Assembly (NCBI RefSeq): GCF_965214215.1
Contig: NZ_CBDCBD010000003.1
Location: forward strand, 2,542,001-2,606,000
DNA from: Poriferisodalis sp965214215
Lineage (GTDB): Bacteria > Actinomycetota > Acidimicrobiia > Acidimicrobiales > Poriferisodalaceae
Direction of reading: 5' to 3'
DNA: 64,000 bases
Shown here one piece after another: positions 7,694 through 15,784 of the stretch. The stretch's first letter is position 1, and every line of letters begins with the position of its first letter. The notes under the pieces were generated by a model that saw only the letters and a program-made list of their open reading frames with translations, did not search any database and had not been told where the DNA came from. The translations under genes were made by a program, and so were the position numbers.

Positions 7694-8481
7694 GCGGCGA
7701 GGAACTGCCACCCGCTGACGCTGGTGCGCCAGGGGGCGTGTGGGGCACGATCAGCCCGTTCTTTTGCGCTCGCCCCGATTGGCGGGTCGCCGCGAATCGG
7801 AAGTCCTGGCCCGGGGGCCTGGCCCTGTTGTTCGTCATCGGCCTTGGCGGCTCGATCGCCTTGCTCTTCGTCTCGCTGGCAGCAGCGCAGACCGGTTACG
7901 AGTCGACCTTGGAAGATCAACTGCTCGCCGAGCCGCTGCTTACCCAGTTGATCCTCGTTGCTGTGGTTGCGCCCTTGTTCGAGGAGACTGCATTCCGCTT
8001 GGTTCTCACCGCCCGGCCGAGATTGGGCGCGCTCGCGCTGTCGGGTGCGGCCGGGTTCGTGTACTTCGCGTTCAGCGGCGTGCTCACTCAGATCGTGGCG
8101 GCGCTCTTCGCCGTGATCGCTGTCGCAGCGCTCGTGCTGTGGGCCCAGTCGATGATTGCTGGCACCGGGCGGATCGATGCGATCGACGCTCGCGAGCCCA
8201 CGCACCAACTTTGGTCTGAGCGCGTCGGACGATGGTGGTCGGCTCACCCCCGATGGATCATCTGGGGCTCGATCGGGGTGTTCGGCCTCGTGCACGTCAA
8301 CAACTTCGACGTGCGCCTGCATCTGGCATCGATCGTGGTGGCACCGCTCGTCGTCGGCCCGCAATTGTGGGTCGGGCTCACGTTCACCATCGCCCGAGTG
8401 CGCTACGGGTGGTGGGCCGGACTGGCGCTGCATGCCTTGCACAACTTCTTGGTCTGGAGCGTGAGCAGCGCCCTCAGCTAG
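7690..8481 (+). CDS. CPBP-family intramembrane metalloprotease (Abi)
   Basis: 263 aa from a TTG start that overlaps the previous stop (TTGA), suggesting translational coupling to the BldC-like gene. The CPBP/CAAX protease motifs are present in order: EETAFR in the first conserved helix, a central HVNN with the metal-binding His, and ALHALHN near the C terminus. About six to seven hydrophobic segments are visible, so it is an integral membrane protein. The family includes Rce1-like proteases and bacteriocin-immunity proteins; the substrate here cannot be told. The region between motifs 1 and 2 is longer than in minimal family members. Confidence 0.8.
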   Translation: MSGEELPPADAGAPGGVWGTISPFFCARPDWRVAANRKSWPGGLALLFVIGLGGSIALLFVSLAAAQTGYESTLEDQLLAEPLLTQLILVAVVAPLFEETAFRLVLTARPRLGALALSGAAGFVYFAFSGVLTQIVAALFAVIAVAALVLWAQSMIAGTGRIDAIDAREPTHQLWSERVGRWWSAHPRWIIWGSIGVFGLVHVNNFDVRLHLASIVVAPLVVGPQLWVGLTFTIARVRYGWWAGLALHALHNFLVWSVSSALS

Positions 8482-8528
8482 ATCGGGCTCGTCGGTACCC
8501 TTGGCGCCCGATCGGGATTCCGGCACCA

Positions 8529-9968
8529 GTGAGCTTGCAGATCTTTGACACGATGACGCGGCGCAAGACCGCCTTCGTCCCGCGATCGCCGGACGAGATC
8601 TCGATGTACGTCTGCGGGCCGACGGTCTATGACGTGCCACACCTGGGCCATGGCCGCACGGCGTTGACCTACGACATGATCCGGCGGTACTTGGAGTGGT
8701 CGGGCTTTGAGGTGACGGTGGCGTCCAATGTCACCGACATCGATGACAAGATCGTCGAGCGAGCCCTGCGGGAGGGTCGCGCCGAGTCTGATGTGGCAGA
8801 AGAATTCACTGCGGCATACGACGAGCAGATGGATCGGCTCGGCGTGCTGCGGCCCCACACCCGGCCGCACGCGACGCACTTCATCTCCCAGATGATTGAC
8901 GTGATCTCCGAGCTGCGGTCGATCGGGGCGGCCTACGACGTCGGGGGCAAGGGCGTGTACTTCGCCGTCGATTCTGTGCCTGGGTACGGCCAGTTGGCGG
9001 GCCGAACGCTCGAACAGCTCAACTCCGACGCCGGAGCGCGCGTCGACGTCGACCCCGACAAGCGGTCGCCGATCGATTTTGCCCTATGGAAGGCCGCGCA
9101 ACCCGGCGAGCCGCGTTGGCCCACGCCGTGGGGAGAGGGCCGGCCCGGATGGCACACCGAGTGCGTGGCGATGTCGCTCAGCGCGCTCGGGCCCGGTTTC
9201 GACATTCACGGCGGGGGAGATGACCTGGTCTTCCCTCATCACCAGAACGAATGGGCCCAGGTGACCGCCGCCGGGAAGCCGTTCGCCCGCTACTGGGTGC
9301 ACAGCGCCATGGTGAACGTCGGCAGCCAGAAGATGGCCAAATCGCTGGGGAACTACACCCAGCTTGCCGACGCGATCGTCGCCGCGGGTGCCCGCGCTGT
9401 GCGGTTGCTGGTGTTGCAGACCCACTACCGGCGGGCGATGGAGATGGGTCCCGAGGCGCTCGAAGCCGCCCGCAGCGCCGTAGGCCGGCTCGATGCATTC
9501 CATCGCCGGGTCGCAGGTGCCGGCATCTCGACCGCCGCGGCAGCTGCTGTGCGACGGCCAGACATCGAAGGCGGGACCGTTTCCGATCTGGACACCGAAG
9601 CCGTGGCGGCGTTCGCAGCGGCCATGGACGACGATTTCTCCACGCCCACAGCACTCGATGTGATCTTCCGGCTCGTGCGCCGTGCGAACACCTCCCTCGA
9701 CGCTGCATCGTCTGGCGAGGCTTCCCGCTCGACACGAACGGCGCTGCACTTGCTCAGCGTCCTGGGGCTCACGTGCGGTGATGGCGGAAGCGAGACCCGC
9801 CTCGACGGCGGGCTGTCCGATGCCGAGGTGGACGCGTTGATGGCACAACGATCAGCGGCGCGATCAGCCCGCGACTTCGACACCGCCGACCGTATCCGCG
9901 ACGATCTGGCGGCAGCAGGCATCGTCGTCTCCGACGGCTCCGCCGGAGCCACCTGGCACCGCGCCTGA
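8529..9968 (+). CDS. cysS: Cysteinyl-tRNA synthetase
   Basis: 479 aa from the GTG at 8529. It charges tRNA-Cys with cysteine. Class I synthetase signatures are present: MYVCGPTVYDVPHLGHGR with the HIGH-equivalent HLGH and the zinc-binding Cys29, GWHTECVAM with a second zinc Cys, FPHHQNE with zinc His residues, and KMAKSLGN as the KMSKS loop. The C-terminal DALR-type domain ends with RDFDTADRIRDDL. A GC-rich -10 motif (TACCCT, 8496-8501) lies about 28 bases before the start. The open frame extends far upstream but overlaps the protease gene. MshC, the mycothiol paralogue, is less likely because the full DALR tail is present. Confidence 0.93.
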   Translation: MSLQIFDTMTRRKTAFVPRSPDEISMYVCGPTVYDVPHLGHGRTALTYDMIRRYLEWSGFEVTVASNVTDIDDKIVERALREGRAESDVAEEFTAAYDEQMDRLGVLRPHTRPHATHFISQMIDVISELRSIGAAYDVGGKGVYFAVDSVPGYGQLAGRTLEQLNSDAGARVDVDPDKRSPIDFALWKAAQPGEPRWPTPWGEGRPGWHTECVAMSLSALGPGFDIHGGGDDLVFPHHQNEWAQVTAAGKPFARYWVHSAMVNVGSQKMAKSLGNYTQLADAIVAAGARAVRLLVLQTHYRRAMEMGPEALEAARSAVGRLDAFHRRVAGAGISTAAAAAVRRPDIEGGTVSDLDTEAVAAFAAAMDDDFSTPTALDVIFRLVRRANTSLDAASSGEASRSTRTALHLLSVLGLTCGDGGSETRLDGGLSDAEVDALMAQRSAARSARDFDTADRIRDDLAAAGIVVSDGSAGATWHRA

Positions 9969-9972
9969 AGCT

Positions 9973-10006
9973 GAGGGTTCTGCCGCCTCCGCCGCGGACG
10001 CGCGTC
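9973..10006. repeat. Dispersed repeat family, copy A (half element)
   Basis: The intergenic strip between the convergent cysS and nudC contains GAGGGTTCTGCCGCCTCC and a following CGCGG block. It closely matches 26228-26264 (copy C) and, in reverse complement, 10913-10945 (copy B). It fills almost the whole gap, directly after a stop codon, as do the other copies. Confidence 0.55.
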
Positions 10007-10855
10007 TCAGCGCGACGAAACGGCGGCGGTTCGCTGCAGCCAGTCGTCGATGAGCCAGCCGGCGATCGACATGCCGCCTCGCGGGCATGGGGGCAGGTTG
10101 TCGGCGGTGTACCAACCGGCTTCGACGATCTCTTCAGGATCGATCTCGATCTCGCCGTCCTGCCAGTCGCAGACGAAGCCGCACATCAGCGAGTGCGGGA
10201 ACGGCCACGGCTGGCTTCCGAAGTAGCGGACGTTGCTGACGGTGAGCTGGACTTCCTCGTACACCTCACGCACCACGGCGTCCTCGAGGCTCTCGCCGGG
10301 CTCGACGAACCCTGCGAGCGCGCTGTAGAAGCGGCCGGGAAACTGCCGGCCCCATGCGAGCAGCACTTCGGGCCCGCGTTCAACCAACACGATCATGGCG
10401 GGACTGAGCCTCGGGAACGCCATGTGTCCGCACTCGCCGCAGACCTTTGCCCTGTCGGAGGCATTGGTGCTGGTCGGGCTCGCGCAGCGCCCGCAGTAGC
10501 GATGGGTTCGTTCGAATTCGACTATCTGTGCGGCACGTCCGGCGATCTGCCAGTGCTCGTCGGGGATGCGCCCGTAGAGCTTGCGCAGCGGCACCGGTTC
10601 GAGGTCGCCTTCGTCCAGCGGTGGTTCATCTGCGGGATCCATGTCGACCGCCCAGACACCTTTGCCGTCGAGCACTCCCAGGAATGCTGCAGGGTGCGAA
10701 GCGTTACCGACCGGTGCCGCTGGGCTGGCACACAATCCGCCGCCAGGCTCGGTGAACACCGTGCCCGAGCGGATCGGCACCCACACCGCAGAGCTCTCGT
10801 CGAGGTCTTCAGGCGGTTGGTTCAGGACCGTGAACACGAGCCAAGTTGAGCACAC
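10007..10855 (-). CDS. nudC: NAD(+) diphosphatase NudC (NADH pyrophosphatase; possible RNA de-NADding enzyme)
   Basis: 282 aa. It hydrolyses NADH/NAD+ to NMN(H) and AMP; NudC proteins can also remove NAD caps from RNA. A zinc ribbon (CGRC ... CGECG) precedes the Nudix domain. The Nudix box runs from GFVEPGESLEDAVVREVYEE. The NudC-specific motif SQPWPFPHS follows, which separates NADH pyrophosphatases from other Nudix enzymes. The GTG at 10855 is used; a GTG at 10837 is possible. It is convergent with cysS and is followed by repeat copy A. Confidence 0.9.
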   Translation of the reverse strand: MCSTWLVFTVLNQPPEDLDESSAVWVPIRSGTVFTEPGGGLCASPAAPVGNASHPAAFLGVLDGKGVWAVDMDPADEPPLDEGDLEPVPLRKLYGRIPDEHWQIAGRAAQIVEFERTHRYCGRCASPTSTNASDRAKVCGECGHMAFPRLSPAMIVLVERGPEVLLAWGRQFPGRFYSALAGFVEPGESLEDAVVREVYEEVQLTVSNVRYFGSQPWPFPHSLMCGFVCDWQDGEIEIDPEEIVEAGWYTADNLPPCPRGGMSIAGWLIDDWLQRTAAVSSR

Positions 10856-10912
10856 CGCGCACGCGAGCGCAGTTTCAGAGGTGCTGCCGTCTCGCGGGCC
10901 GCGCGGGTCGGT

Positions 10913-11016
10913 GCGCCCGCTGCGGAGGCGGCCGGACCCTCTGCTCCCGCGATCCAGCAGGTCGCAACGTCGAAGAGTCTCCTGCCGCCTCCTCCGCTAT
11001 GACATCTGTGCCTTCT
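10913..11016. repeat. Dispersed repeat family, copy B (two halves, compact)
   Basis: Two joined blocks lie in the gap upstream of nudC. Block 1 (10913-10960) reads towards CCCTCTGCTCCCGCGATCC. Block 2 (10961-11016) contains GTCGCAACGTCGAAGAGTCT and CCTGCCGCCTCCTCCGCTAT. Both blocks recur, in the same relative order but on the opposite strand, at 26080-26257 (copy C), where about 74 bp separates them. Block 2 alone recurs at 41198-41253 (copy D). The blocks carry mutually inverted GC-rich cores (GCGGAGGCGG against CCGCCTCCTCCGC), so a transcript could fold into a hairpin. Confidence 0.7.
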
Positions 11017-11029
11017 GGCTCATGTCCTG

Positions 11030-11139
11030 CAGGCGGCGCCGTGTTTGATGCACTGGTGGCTACAGGCGGCGCCGTGTCTGATGCTCCGGCGGCTAGAGCC
11101 GCCGCCGTGTTTGATGGTCCGCCGCTACAGGCGGCGGAC
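11030..11139. repeat. Tandem 33-bp repeat, three and a third units
   Basis: Units lie at 11030-11062, 11063-11095, 11096-11127 (32 bp) and a partial one from 11128. Each contains a GCCGTGTYTGATG core flanked by CAGGCGGC and GGCTA. The last unit overlaps the final codons and stop of lexA on the minus strand. So part of the array is coding for the LexA C terminus, and the rest lies between lexA and nudC. Confidence 0.75.
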
Positions 11140-11781
11140 CACCGTCACTACCTTGCCGAAGATGGTGACTTCGTTGGCGGGGCGGATAATCGGGCGATGA
11201 TCGGCGTTGGCGGGTTCGAGAATGACCTGGCCGTCGGAGCGCCGGTAGCGCTTGACGGTGGCTTCCTCGCCGTCGATTCCGGCAACAACAATGTCGCCCG
11301 GTTCTGCCTCGGGCTGGTGACGCGCCACGACGTAGTCGCGATCACAGATGCCGGCATCGATCATCGAATCGCCTCGCACCCGCAGCATGAAGAGCTCGCC
11401 ACTGCCGGTGAAGTCTGCGGGGAGCGGCAGTAGCTCTTCGACGTTCTGCTGGGCCAGCACGTCGGTGCCCGCCGCGACATCGCCGATGAGTGGTACGTGA
11501 CGGGTGGGTCGCCTCTCTCCCTTCACGCCGGTCTGCCAGTCGAAGTTGACGATGAGCGCCCTGGGCCGTGACGGATCCCGCCGGATCCATCCGTCGGCCT
11601 CGAGCGATCGCAGGTGGCGGTGCACTGTTGCAGGAGAACTGAGATTGACTTGCTCGCCGATCTCGCGGACCGATGGCGGGTAGCCGCGCTCGCGCTGCAT
11701 CTCGTCGATGAACTCGAGCATGGCGCGTTGACGCTCGCCGAGATGCGCGACCCGCTGATCCGCTGCGCTGATGTTCTTCAT
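11125..11781 (-). CDS. lexA: SOS-response repressor and self-cleaving protease LexA
   Basis: 218 aa from the ATG at 11781, with an AAAGG ribosome-binding site about seven bases upstream; a TTG two codons earlier is less likely. The N-terminal winged helix includes YPPSVREIGEQVNLSS and ATVHRHLRSLE. The autocleavage site is Ala104-Gly105 in DVAAGTD. The catalytic dyad is Ser139 (GDSM) and Lys177 (TVKRY). RecA-stimulated self-cleavage relieves repression of DNA-repair genes. A palindromic SOS box lies 90 bp upstream, so the gene is probably autoregulated. Its last codons run into a tandem repeat. Confidence 0.95.
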   Translation of the reverse strand: MKNISAADQRVAHLGERQRAMLEFIDEMQRERGYPPSVREIGEQVNLSSPATVHRHLRSLEADGWIRRDPSRPRALIVNFDWQTGVKGERRPTRHVPLIGDVAAGTDVLAQQNVEELLPLPADFTGSGELFMLRVRGDSMIDAGICDRDYVVARHQPEAEPGDIVVAGIDGEEATVKRYRRSDGQVILEPANADHRPIIRPANEVTIFGKVVTVVRRL

Positions 11782-11870
11782 TGCCAACCTTTCGTCTCGG
11801 ACCCCGCGATACCGGACCTTCGTCCGACCTCGTATGCCCGACTTGCCTTTACGATGCCTGTAGTGATTCG

Positions 11871-11882
11871 GAACCGTCGTTC
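11871..11882. promoter_or_regulatory. SOS box (LexA operator) upstream of lexA
   Basis: GAACCGTCGTTC is a match to the actinobacterial/Gram-positive LexA site GAAC-N4-GTTC, 90 bp upstream of the lexA start. It supports LexA autoregulation. No other perfect GAAC-N4-GTTC site was noticed in the promoter regions examined. Confidence 0.8.
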
Positions 11883-11936
11883 TAGATCACTACATTAGCA
11901 ACAAGTGTTCGAGATGGCGCGCAATTGTTCGGGTGC

Positions 11937-12719
11937 TCAGTGCCTGGAGCGATTCCAGCGCACGAAGAGCACGCCATCGTGGGTGACGACCTGCGCTAAT
12001 GAGTACGCGCGCGGCGCTGCCGGCGGCACGTGGGCCCGAGCCGCATCGGCGATGCGTGGAGCGTCAGCTCCCACTGTCAAAGGTGCGTGGGTGAGGTTCA
12101 CCTCGTCCACTAGGTCAGCCGCCAGCAAGCTGGCGTTCAGCGCCGGGCCGCCCTCGCACAACACGACGCGTGCCCCGAGCGAGCCCAAGTGCCGCAGCGA
12201 CTCCGCGAGATCTACAGACTCCCCGCCGGTGCGTACGAGTTCGGCACGGCCTGCCAGCCGGGCCGCGGCTGCGGGGTCCGCTTCCGCTGTGGTCACCACC
12301 AGGGGCAGCGGTGTCACCGTCGGATCCGATGACGGGCTGAACAACGGCAGTTCCGGGTTGACGCTCAGTGAACCGCTGACCACCGCGATGCGGGCCCCAG
12401 ATCGCCGCGCAGGGCGGTACCGCTCGGCATTTGCGGTGCCCGCGCCGACCAAGATGATGTCGGCCTGCGCGCGCAGGGCCCCGAACATCGTCCTGTCTGG
12501 CTCGCTCGATAGCCCGCCCGACAGTCCGTCGATGGCAGCGGCGCCATCGATGCTCGCCACCATGTTGAGCATCACCCAGGGACGCTCAGCGCGCGACGCA
12601 CGCTTCGAGCCGGCGGCCTGTGCTGCGTCGATCGTCCCCGCAGGCGATGGGTACAGCCGCTCCACGCGGCGAGTCTGCCACCGTTGGGCCGAGCGGGCGT
12701 TCGGGGTGGGAGCAGTCAT
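11937..12719 (-). CDS. RibD C-terminal-domain (dihydrofolate reductase-like) pyrimidine reductase family protein
   Basis: 260 aa from the ATG at 12719. The RibD_C fold is indicated by PWVMLNMVASIDGAAA at the start, a DRTMFGALRAQADIILVGAGT segment with the NADPH-binding pattern, VVLCEGGPALNASLLAADLVDE and a C-terminal beta region. Stand-alone members are annotated as riboflavin-type or other pyrimidine reductases. The deaminase domain of RibD is absent, so a role in riboflavin synthesis is possible but not shown. No riboflavin genes lie nearby. The gene is separated from lexA by 155 bp and is transcribed in the same direction. Confidence 0.7.
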   Translation of the reverse strand: MTAPTPNARSAQRWQTRRVERLYPSPAGTIDAAQAAGSKRASRAERPWVMLNMVASIDGAAAIDGLSGGLSSEPDRTMFGALRAQADIILVGAGTANAERYRPARRSGARIAVVSGSLSVNPELPLFSPSSDPTVTPLPLVVTTAEADPAAAARLAGRAELVRTGGESVDLAESLRHLGSLGARVVLCEGGPALNASLLAADLVDEVNLTHAPLTVGADAPRIADAARAHVPPAAPRAYSLAQVVTHDGVLFVRWNRSRH

Positions 12720-12766
12720 CCACAGGCTGTGGAGAACCTGTCCACAACACTTTGCAGTTGTGCACA
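12716..12766. promoter_or_regulatory. Cluster of four DnaA-box-like sites upstream of nrdJ
   Basis: Four 9-mers each differ by one base from TTATCCACA or TTGTCCACA: 12716-12724 (TCATCCACA), 12728-12736 (reverse strand), 12738-12746 (CTGTCCACA) and 12758-12766 (TTGTGCACA). A weaker one lies at 12804-12812. They sit between the reductase gene and nrdJ. DnaA control of ribonucleotide reductase genes is established in E. coli; here it is inference. The first site overlaps the start of the divergent gene. Confidence 0.45.
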
Positions 12767-12919
12767 GGAATTTCCCCATGAAAGCCCCGATGTTCACTAC
12801 TTCCCGTCCACAGGCGGGCCGTCGTAGCGTGCGTCTGTCATTGGCGACCACAAGACCGGCATGCGCGTACGCGCGTGTCGAGTGCGGTCAGCGACACTGG
12901 TGCAGGAGGTAGGCGGCAG

Positions 12920-15781
12920 GTGACGATGACCGAGTCGCAGCGGGTACAGGGCGAGAGCCCCGAGCGTCGGTCTGGCGGCGAGCCGCTCGGTCTGCGTCGG
13001 CATTTCACTGCTGCGGGCACACATCCGTACGACACCGTGCGTTGGGAACGTTTCGACGCCTCCATTACGAATGCGGTCGACGGATCGGTCGCGTTCTCGC
13101 AGCCCGACGTCGAGTTTCCCGCCGACTGGAGCCCCACGGCGGTCAACATCGTTGCCCAGAAGTACTTCCGCGGCACCCTCGGCACGCCAGAACGAGAGCA
13201 CTCGCTGCGCCAGGTCATCGATCGCGTCGCGGGCACGATCACCCGTTGGGCGCACAGCGACGGCTACTTCGAATCGCCCCGCGAGGCGGAGACATTCGAA
13301 GCAGAGCTGTCATGGCTGCTGGTACACCAGCGGGTGGCCTTCAACAGCCCGGTGTGGTTCAACATCGGCGTGCAGGGCGTGCCCCAGCAGGCATCGGCGT
13401 GCTTCATTCTCGCCGTCGATGACGAGATGGAATCCATCCTGGACTGGTATGTCACCGAGGGTCGCATCTTCAAGGGCGGCTCGGGGGCCGGTGTGAACCT
13501 GTCGGCGTTGCGGGCTTCGTGCGAGCCGCTGTCGGGCGGCGGGACGGCGAGCGGCCCGGTCAGCTTCATGCGCGGTGCCGACGCCTCGGCGGGCACGATC
13601 CGCAGCGGCGGCAAGACTCGGCGCGCCGCGAAGATGGTGCTCCTCGATGCCGATCACCCCGACATCGAGGCATTCGTGTGGTGCAAGGCGCGCGAGGAGC
13701 GCAAGGCGCGCGCACTTGCCGCCGCAGGTTTCGACATGGATCTCGACGGTGTCGACTCGTTCTCGGTGCAGTACCAGAACGCCAACAACTCGATCCGCCT
13801 GCCCGACGGGTTCATGGAGGCGGTCGACGCAGACGGTCCGTGGGAGCTGCGTGCACGCACGAGTGGCGAGGTCACCGCCGCTATGCGCGCAAGGGATCTG
13901 CTCGGCCAGATCGCTCAGGCCGCATGGGAATGCGCCGATCCCGGTGTGCAGTTCTCGACCACCATCAACGACTGGCACACCGCGCCGGCCCACGGACCCA
14001 TCAGCGCCAGCAACCCGTGCAGCGAATACGTCCACCTCGACAACTCCGCCTGCAACCTGGCCAGTCTCAATCTGCTGCCTTTCTTCTCCGACAGTGCAGA
14101 TGCGGGCGGCTGCCATTTTGACATCGAGGGCTTCCGACAAGCGGTGCGGATCACGTTCATCGCGCAAGACGTGCTGGTGAGCCATGCCGACTACCCAACC
14201 GAGCTGATCGGCGAGACGTCCCGGAGCTTTCGTCAGCTCGGCCTTGGCTTCACGAATTTGGGAGCGCTGCTGATGGCAGCCGGTGTGCCCTACGACTCGC
14301 CCCACGCACGGGCATTCGCGGCATCGCTGACTGCGCTCATGTGCAGCGAGGCGTATGCGACCTCAGCAGACATGGCTGAGCGGCTCGAGCCCTTCGACGG
14401 TTTCGAGGCGAACGCCGAGGCAATGTGCGGCGTGCTCCGCAGGCACCGCGACGCGCTCGGCGGCATCGAGTCGCCGGGCCACGTCGTGAGCTCCGACAGC
14501 GCCGTACCTGGGGAGTCTGGGGCGATAGGTCTGGCGGTGATGGCAGAGGATCTGCGCGTCGCTGCGCGCTCACGGTGGGACCGCGCCATGAGCGGCTGCG
14601 ATGCACATGGAGTCCGGAACTCGCAAGCCACCGTGATCGCCCCCACCGGGACGATCTCGTTCATGATGGACTGCGACACCACCGGGATCGAGCCCGATCT
14701 GGGCCTCGTGAAGCACAAGAAGCTGGTCGGCGGCGGCGACCTGCGCATCGTGAATTCAACGGTGCCGACGGCCCTCGGCCGGCTCGGCTATTCCGTCGGG
14801 GAGATCGCCGACATCGAAGGGCACATTCTGCAGACGGGCCACATTGCCGGTGCCCCGCACCTGTTGGATGCCCACCGAGCGGTGTTCGCCTGCTCGATCG
14901 GCGACGATGCCATCTCACCGCAGGGTCACATCGCAATGATGGCGGCCTGCCAGCCATTTGTCTCGGGTGCCATCTCCAAGACCGTCAACCTTCCCGAGTC
15001 TGCAACAGCGGGCGACATCGAAGACCTCATTGTCGAGTCGTGGCGGCTCGGTCTCAAAGCGGTGGCGATCTATCGCGACAACTGCAAAGTGAGCCAGCCG
15101 CTGTCGGTCGGGCCCGCAGCATCGGCCACTCTGGCATCGGCCGATGGGGCCACTGCGTCTGCGACCGCTGCGCTGCGGGGAGCGCCTATGCCGCCGCGCA
15201 GCCGGTTGCCGCGCAGCCGTCAATCGCGCACGTTCTCCTTCCGTGTCACCGACTGCCACGGCTATATGACCGTGGGCGAGTACGACGACGGGCGGCCCGG
15301 AGAGATCTTCCTCACCGTGGCAAAACAGGGCTCCACGCTGGCGGGGATCATGGACGCCTTCGCCATCTCAGTCAGCCACGGCTTGCAGTACGGGGTTCCG
15401 CTGCGGTCCTACGTTGAAGCCTTCACCAATATGCGTTTCGAGCCGGCGGGGCTCACCGACGACCCCGAGCTGCGCATTGCCACCAGCATCGTCGACTACA
15501 TCTTCCGCCGATTGGCGCTCGAGTACCTGCCGTTCGCGCAGCGCAGCGAGCTCGGCGTGCTCAGCGTTGACGAGCGCACCGATCCGCCGCTGCCAGGACT
15601 CGAGGGCGCATCAGTCGAAACCGCGATCGGGGCCGAGCCGGCTCCGGACCCCCCGTCGTTCCGGACGGAAACGCACGGGTACGCCGATGCGCCGTTGTGC
15701 ATGACCTGCGGCGACCGCATGGTGCGCGCGGGTTCGTGCTTTGCGTGCCGCTCGTGCGGCGCAACCAGCGGCTGCGGCTGA
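12920..15781 (+). CDS. nrdJ: Adenosylcobalamin-dependent (class II) ribonucleoside-diphosphate reductase
   Basis: About 953 aa. It makes deoxyribonucleotides with a coenzyme-B12-derived radical, so it needs no separate radical subunit. Family motifs include AFNSPVWFNIGV, SACFIL with a redox-type Cys, FKGGSGAGVNLSALR, NPCSEYVHLDNSACNLASLNL with the active-site Cys, and SQATVIAPTGTISFMMDCDT. The C terminus has the CMTCGDRM and CFACRSCG cysteine pairs, expected for re-reduction and zinc binding. GTG 12920 has AGGAGG ten bases upstream; ATG 12926 is an alternative. No cobalamin riboswitch was recognised. A low-complexity Ala/Ser linker lies before the C-terminal quarter. Confidence 0.93.
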   Translation: MTMTESQRVQGESPERRSGGEPLGLRRHFTAAGTHPYDTVRWERFDASITNAVDGSVAFSQPDVEFPADWSPTAVNIVAQKYFRGTLGTPEREHSLRQVIDRVAGTITRWAHSDGYFESPREAETFEAELSWLLVHQRVAFNSPVWFNIGVQGVPQQASACFILAVDDEMESILDWYVTEGRIFKGGSGAGVNLSALRASCEPLSGGGTASGPVSFMRGADASAGTIRSGGKTRRAAKMVLLDADHPDIEAFVWCKAREERKARALAAAGFDMDLDGVDSFSVQYQNANNSIRLPDGFMEAVDADGPWELRARTSGEVTAAMRARDLLGQIAQAAWECADPGVQFSTTINDWHTAPAHGPISASNPCSEYVHLDNSACNLASLNLLPFFSDSADAGGCHFDIEGFRQAVRITFIAQDVLVSHADYPTELIGETSRSFRQLGLGFTNLGALLMAAGVPYDSPHARAFAASLTALMCSEAYATSADMAERLEPFDGFEANAEAMCGVLRRHRDALGGIESPGHVVSSDSAVPGESGAIGLAVMAEDLRVAARSRWDRAMSGCDAHGVRNSQATVIAPTGTISFMMDCDTTGIEPDLGLVKHKKLVGGGDLRIVNSTVPTALGRLGYSVGEIADIEGHILQTGHIAGAPHLLDAHRAVFACSIGDDAISPQGHIAMMAACQPFVSGAISKTVNLPESATAGDIEDLIVESWRLGLKAVAIYRDNCKVSQPLSVGPAASATLASADGATASATAALRGAPMPPRSRLPRSRQSRTFSFRVTDCHGYMTVGEYDDGRPGEIFLTVAKQGSTLAGIMDAFAISVSHGLQYGVPLRSYVEAFTNMRFEPAGLTDDPELRIATSIVDYIFRRLALEYLPFAQRSELGVLSVDERTDPPLPGLEGASVETAIGAEPAPDPPSFRTETHGYADAPLCMTCGDRMVRAGSCFACRSCGATSGCG

Positions 15782-15784
15782 AGC

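Noticed and set aside
8511..8529. Possible ATC start of cysS placed at the leaderless position after TACCCT
   Set aside because: ATC starts are very rare and the GTG at 8529 fits the family N terminus.
10846..11433. Plus-strand open frame with repeated GGAVFDA-like residues
   Set aside because: It runs antisense through lexA and its repetitive residues come from the 33-bp tandem DNA repeat; no start signal or family match.
12720..12919. Cobalamin riboswitch upstream of the B12-dependent reductase
   Set aside because: No B12-box or conserved core was recognised; the gap instead holds DnaA-box-like sites.
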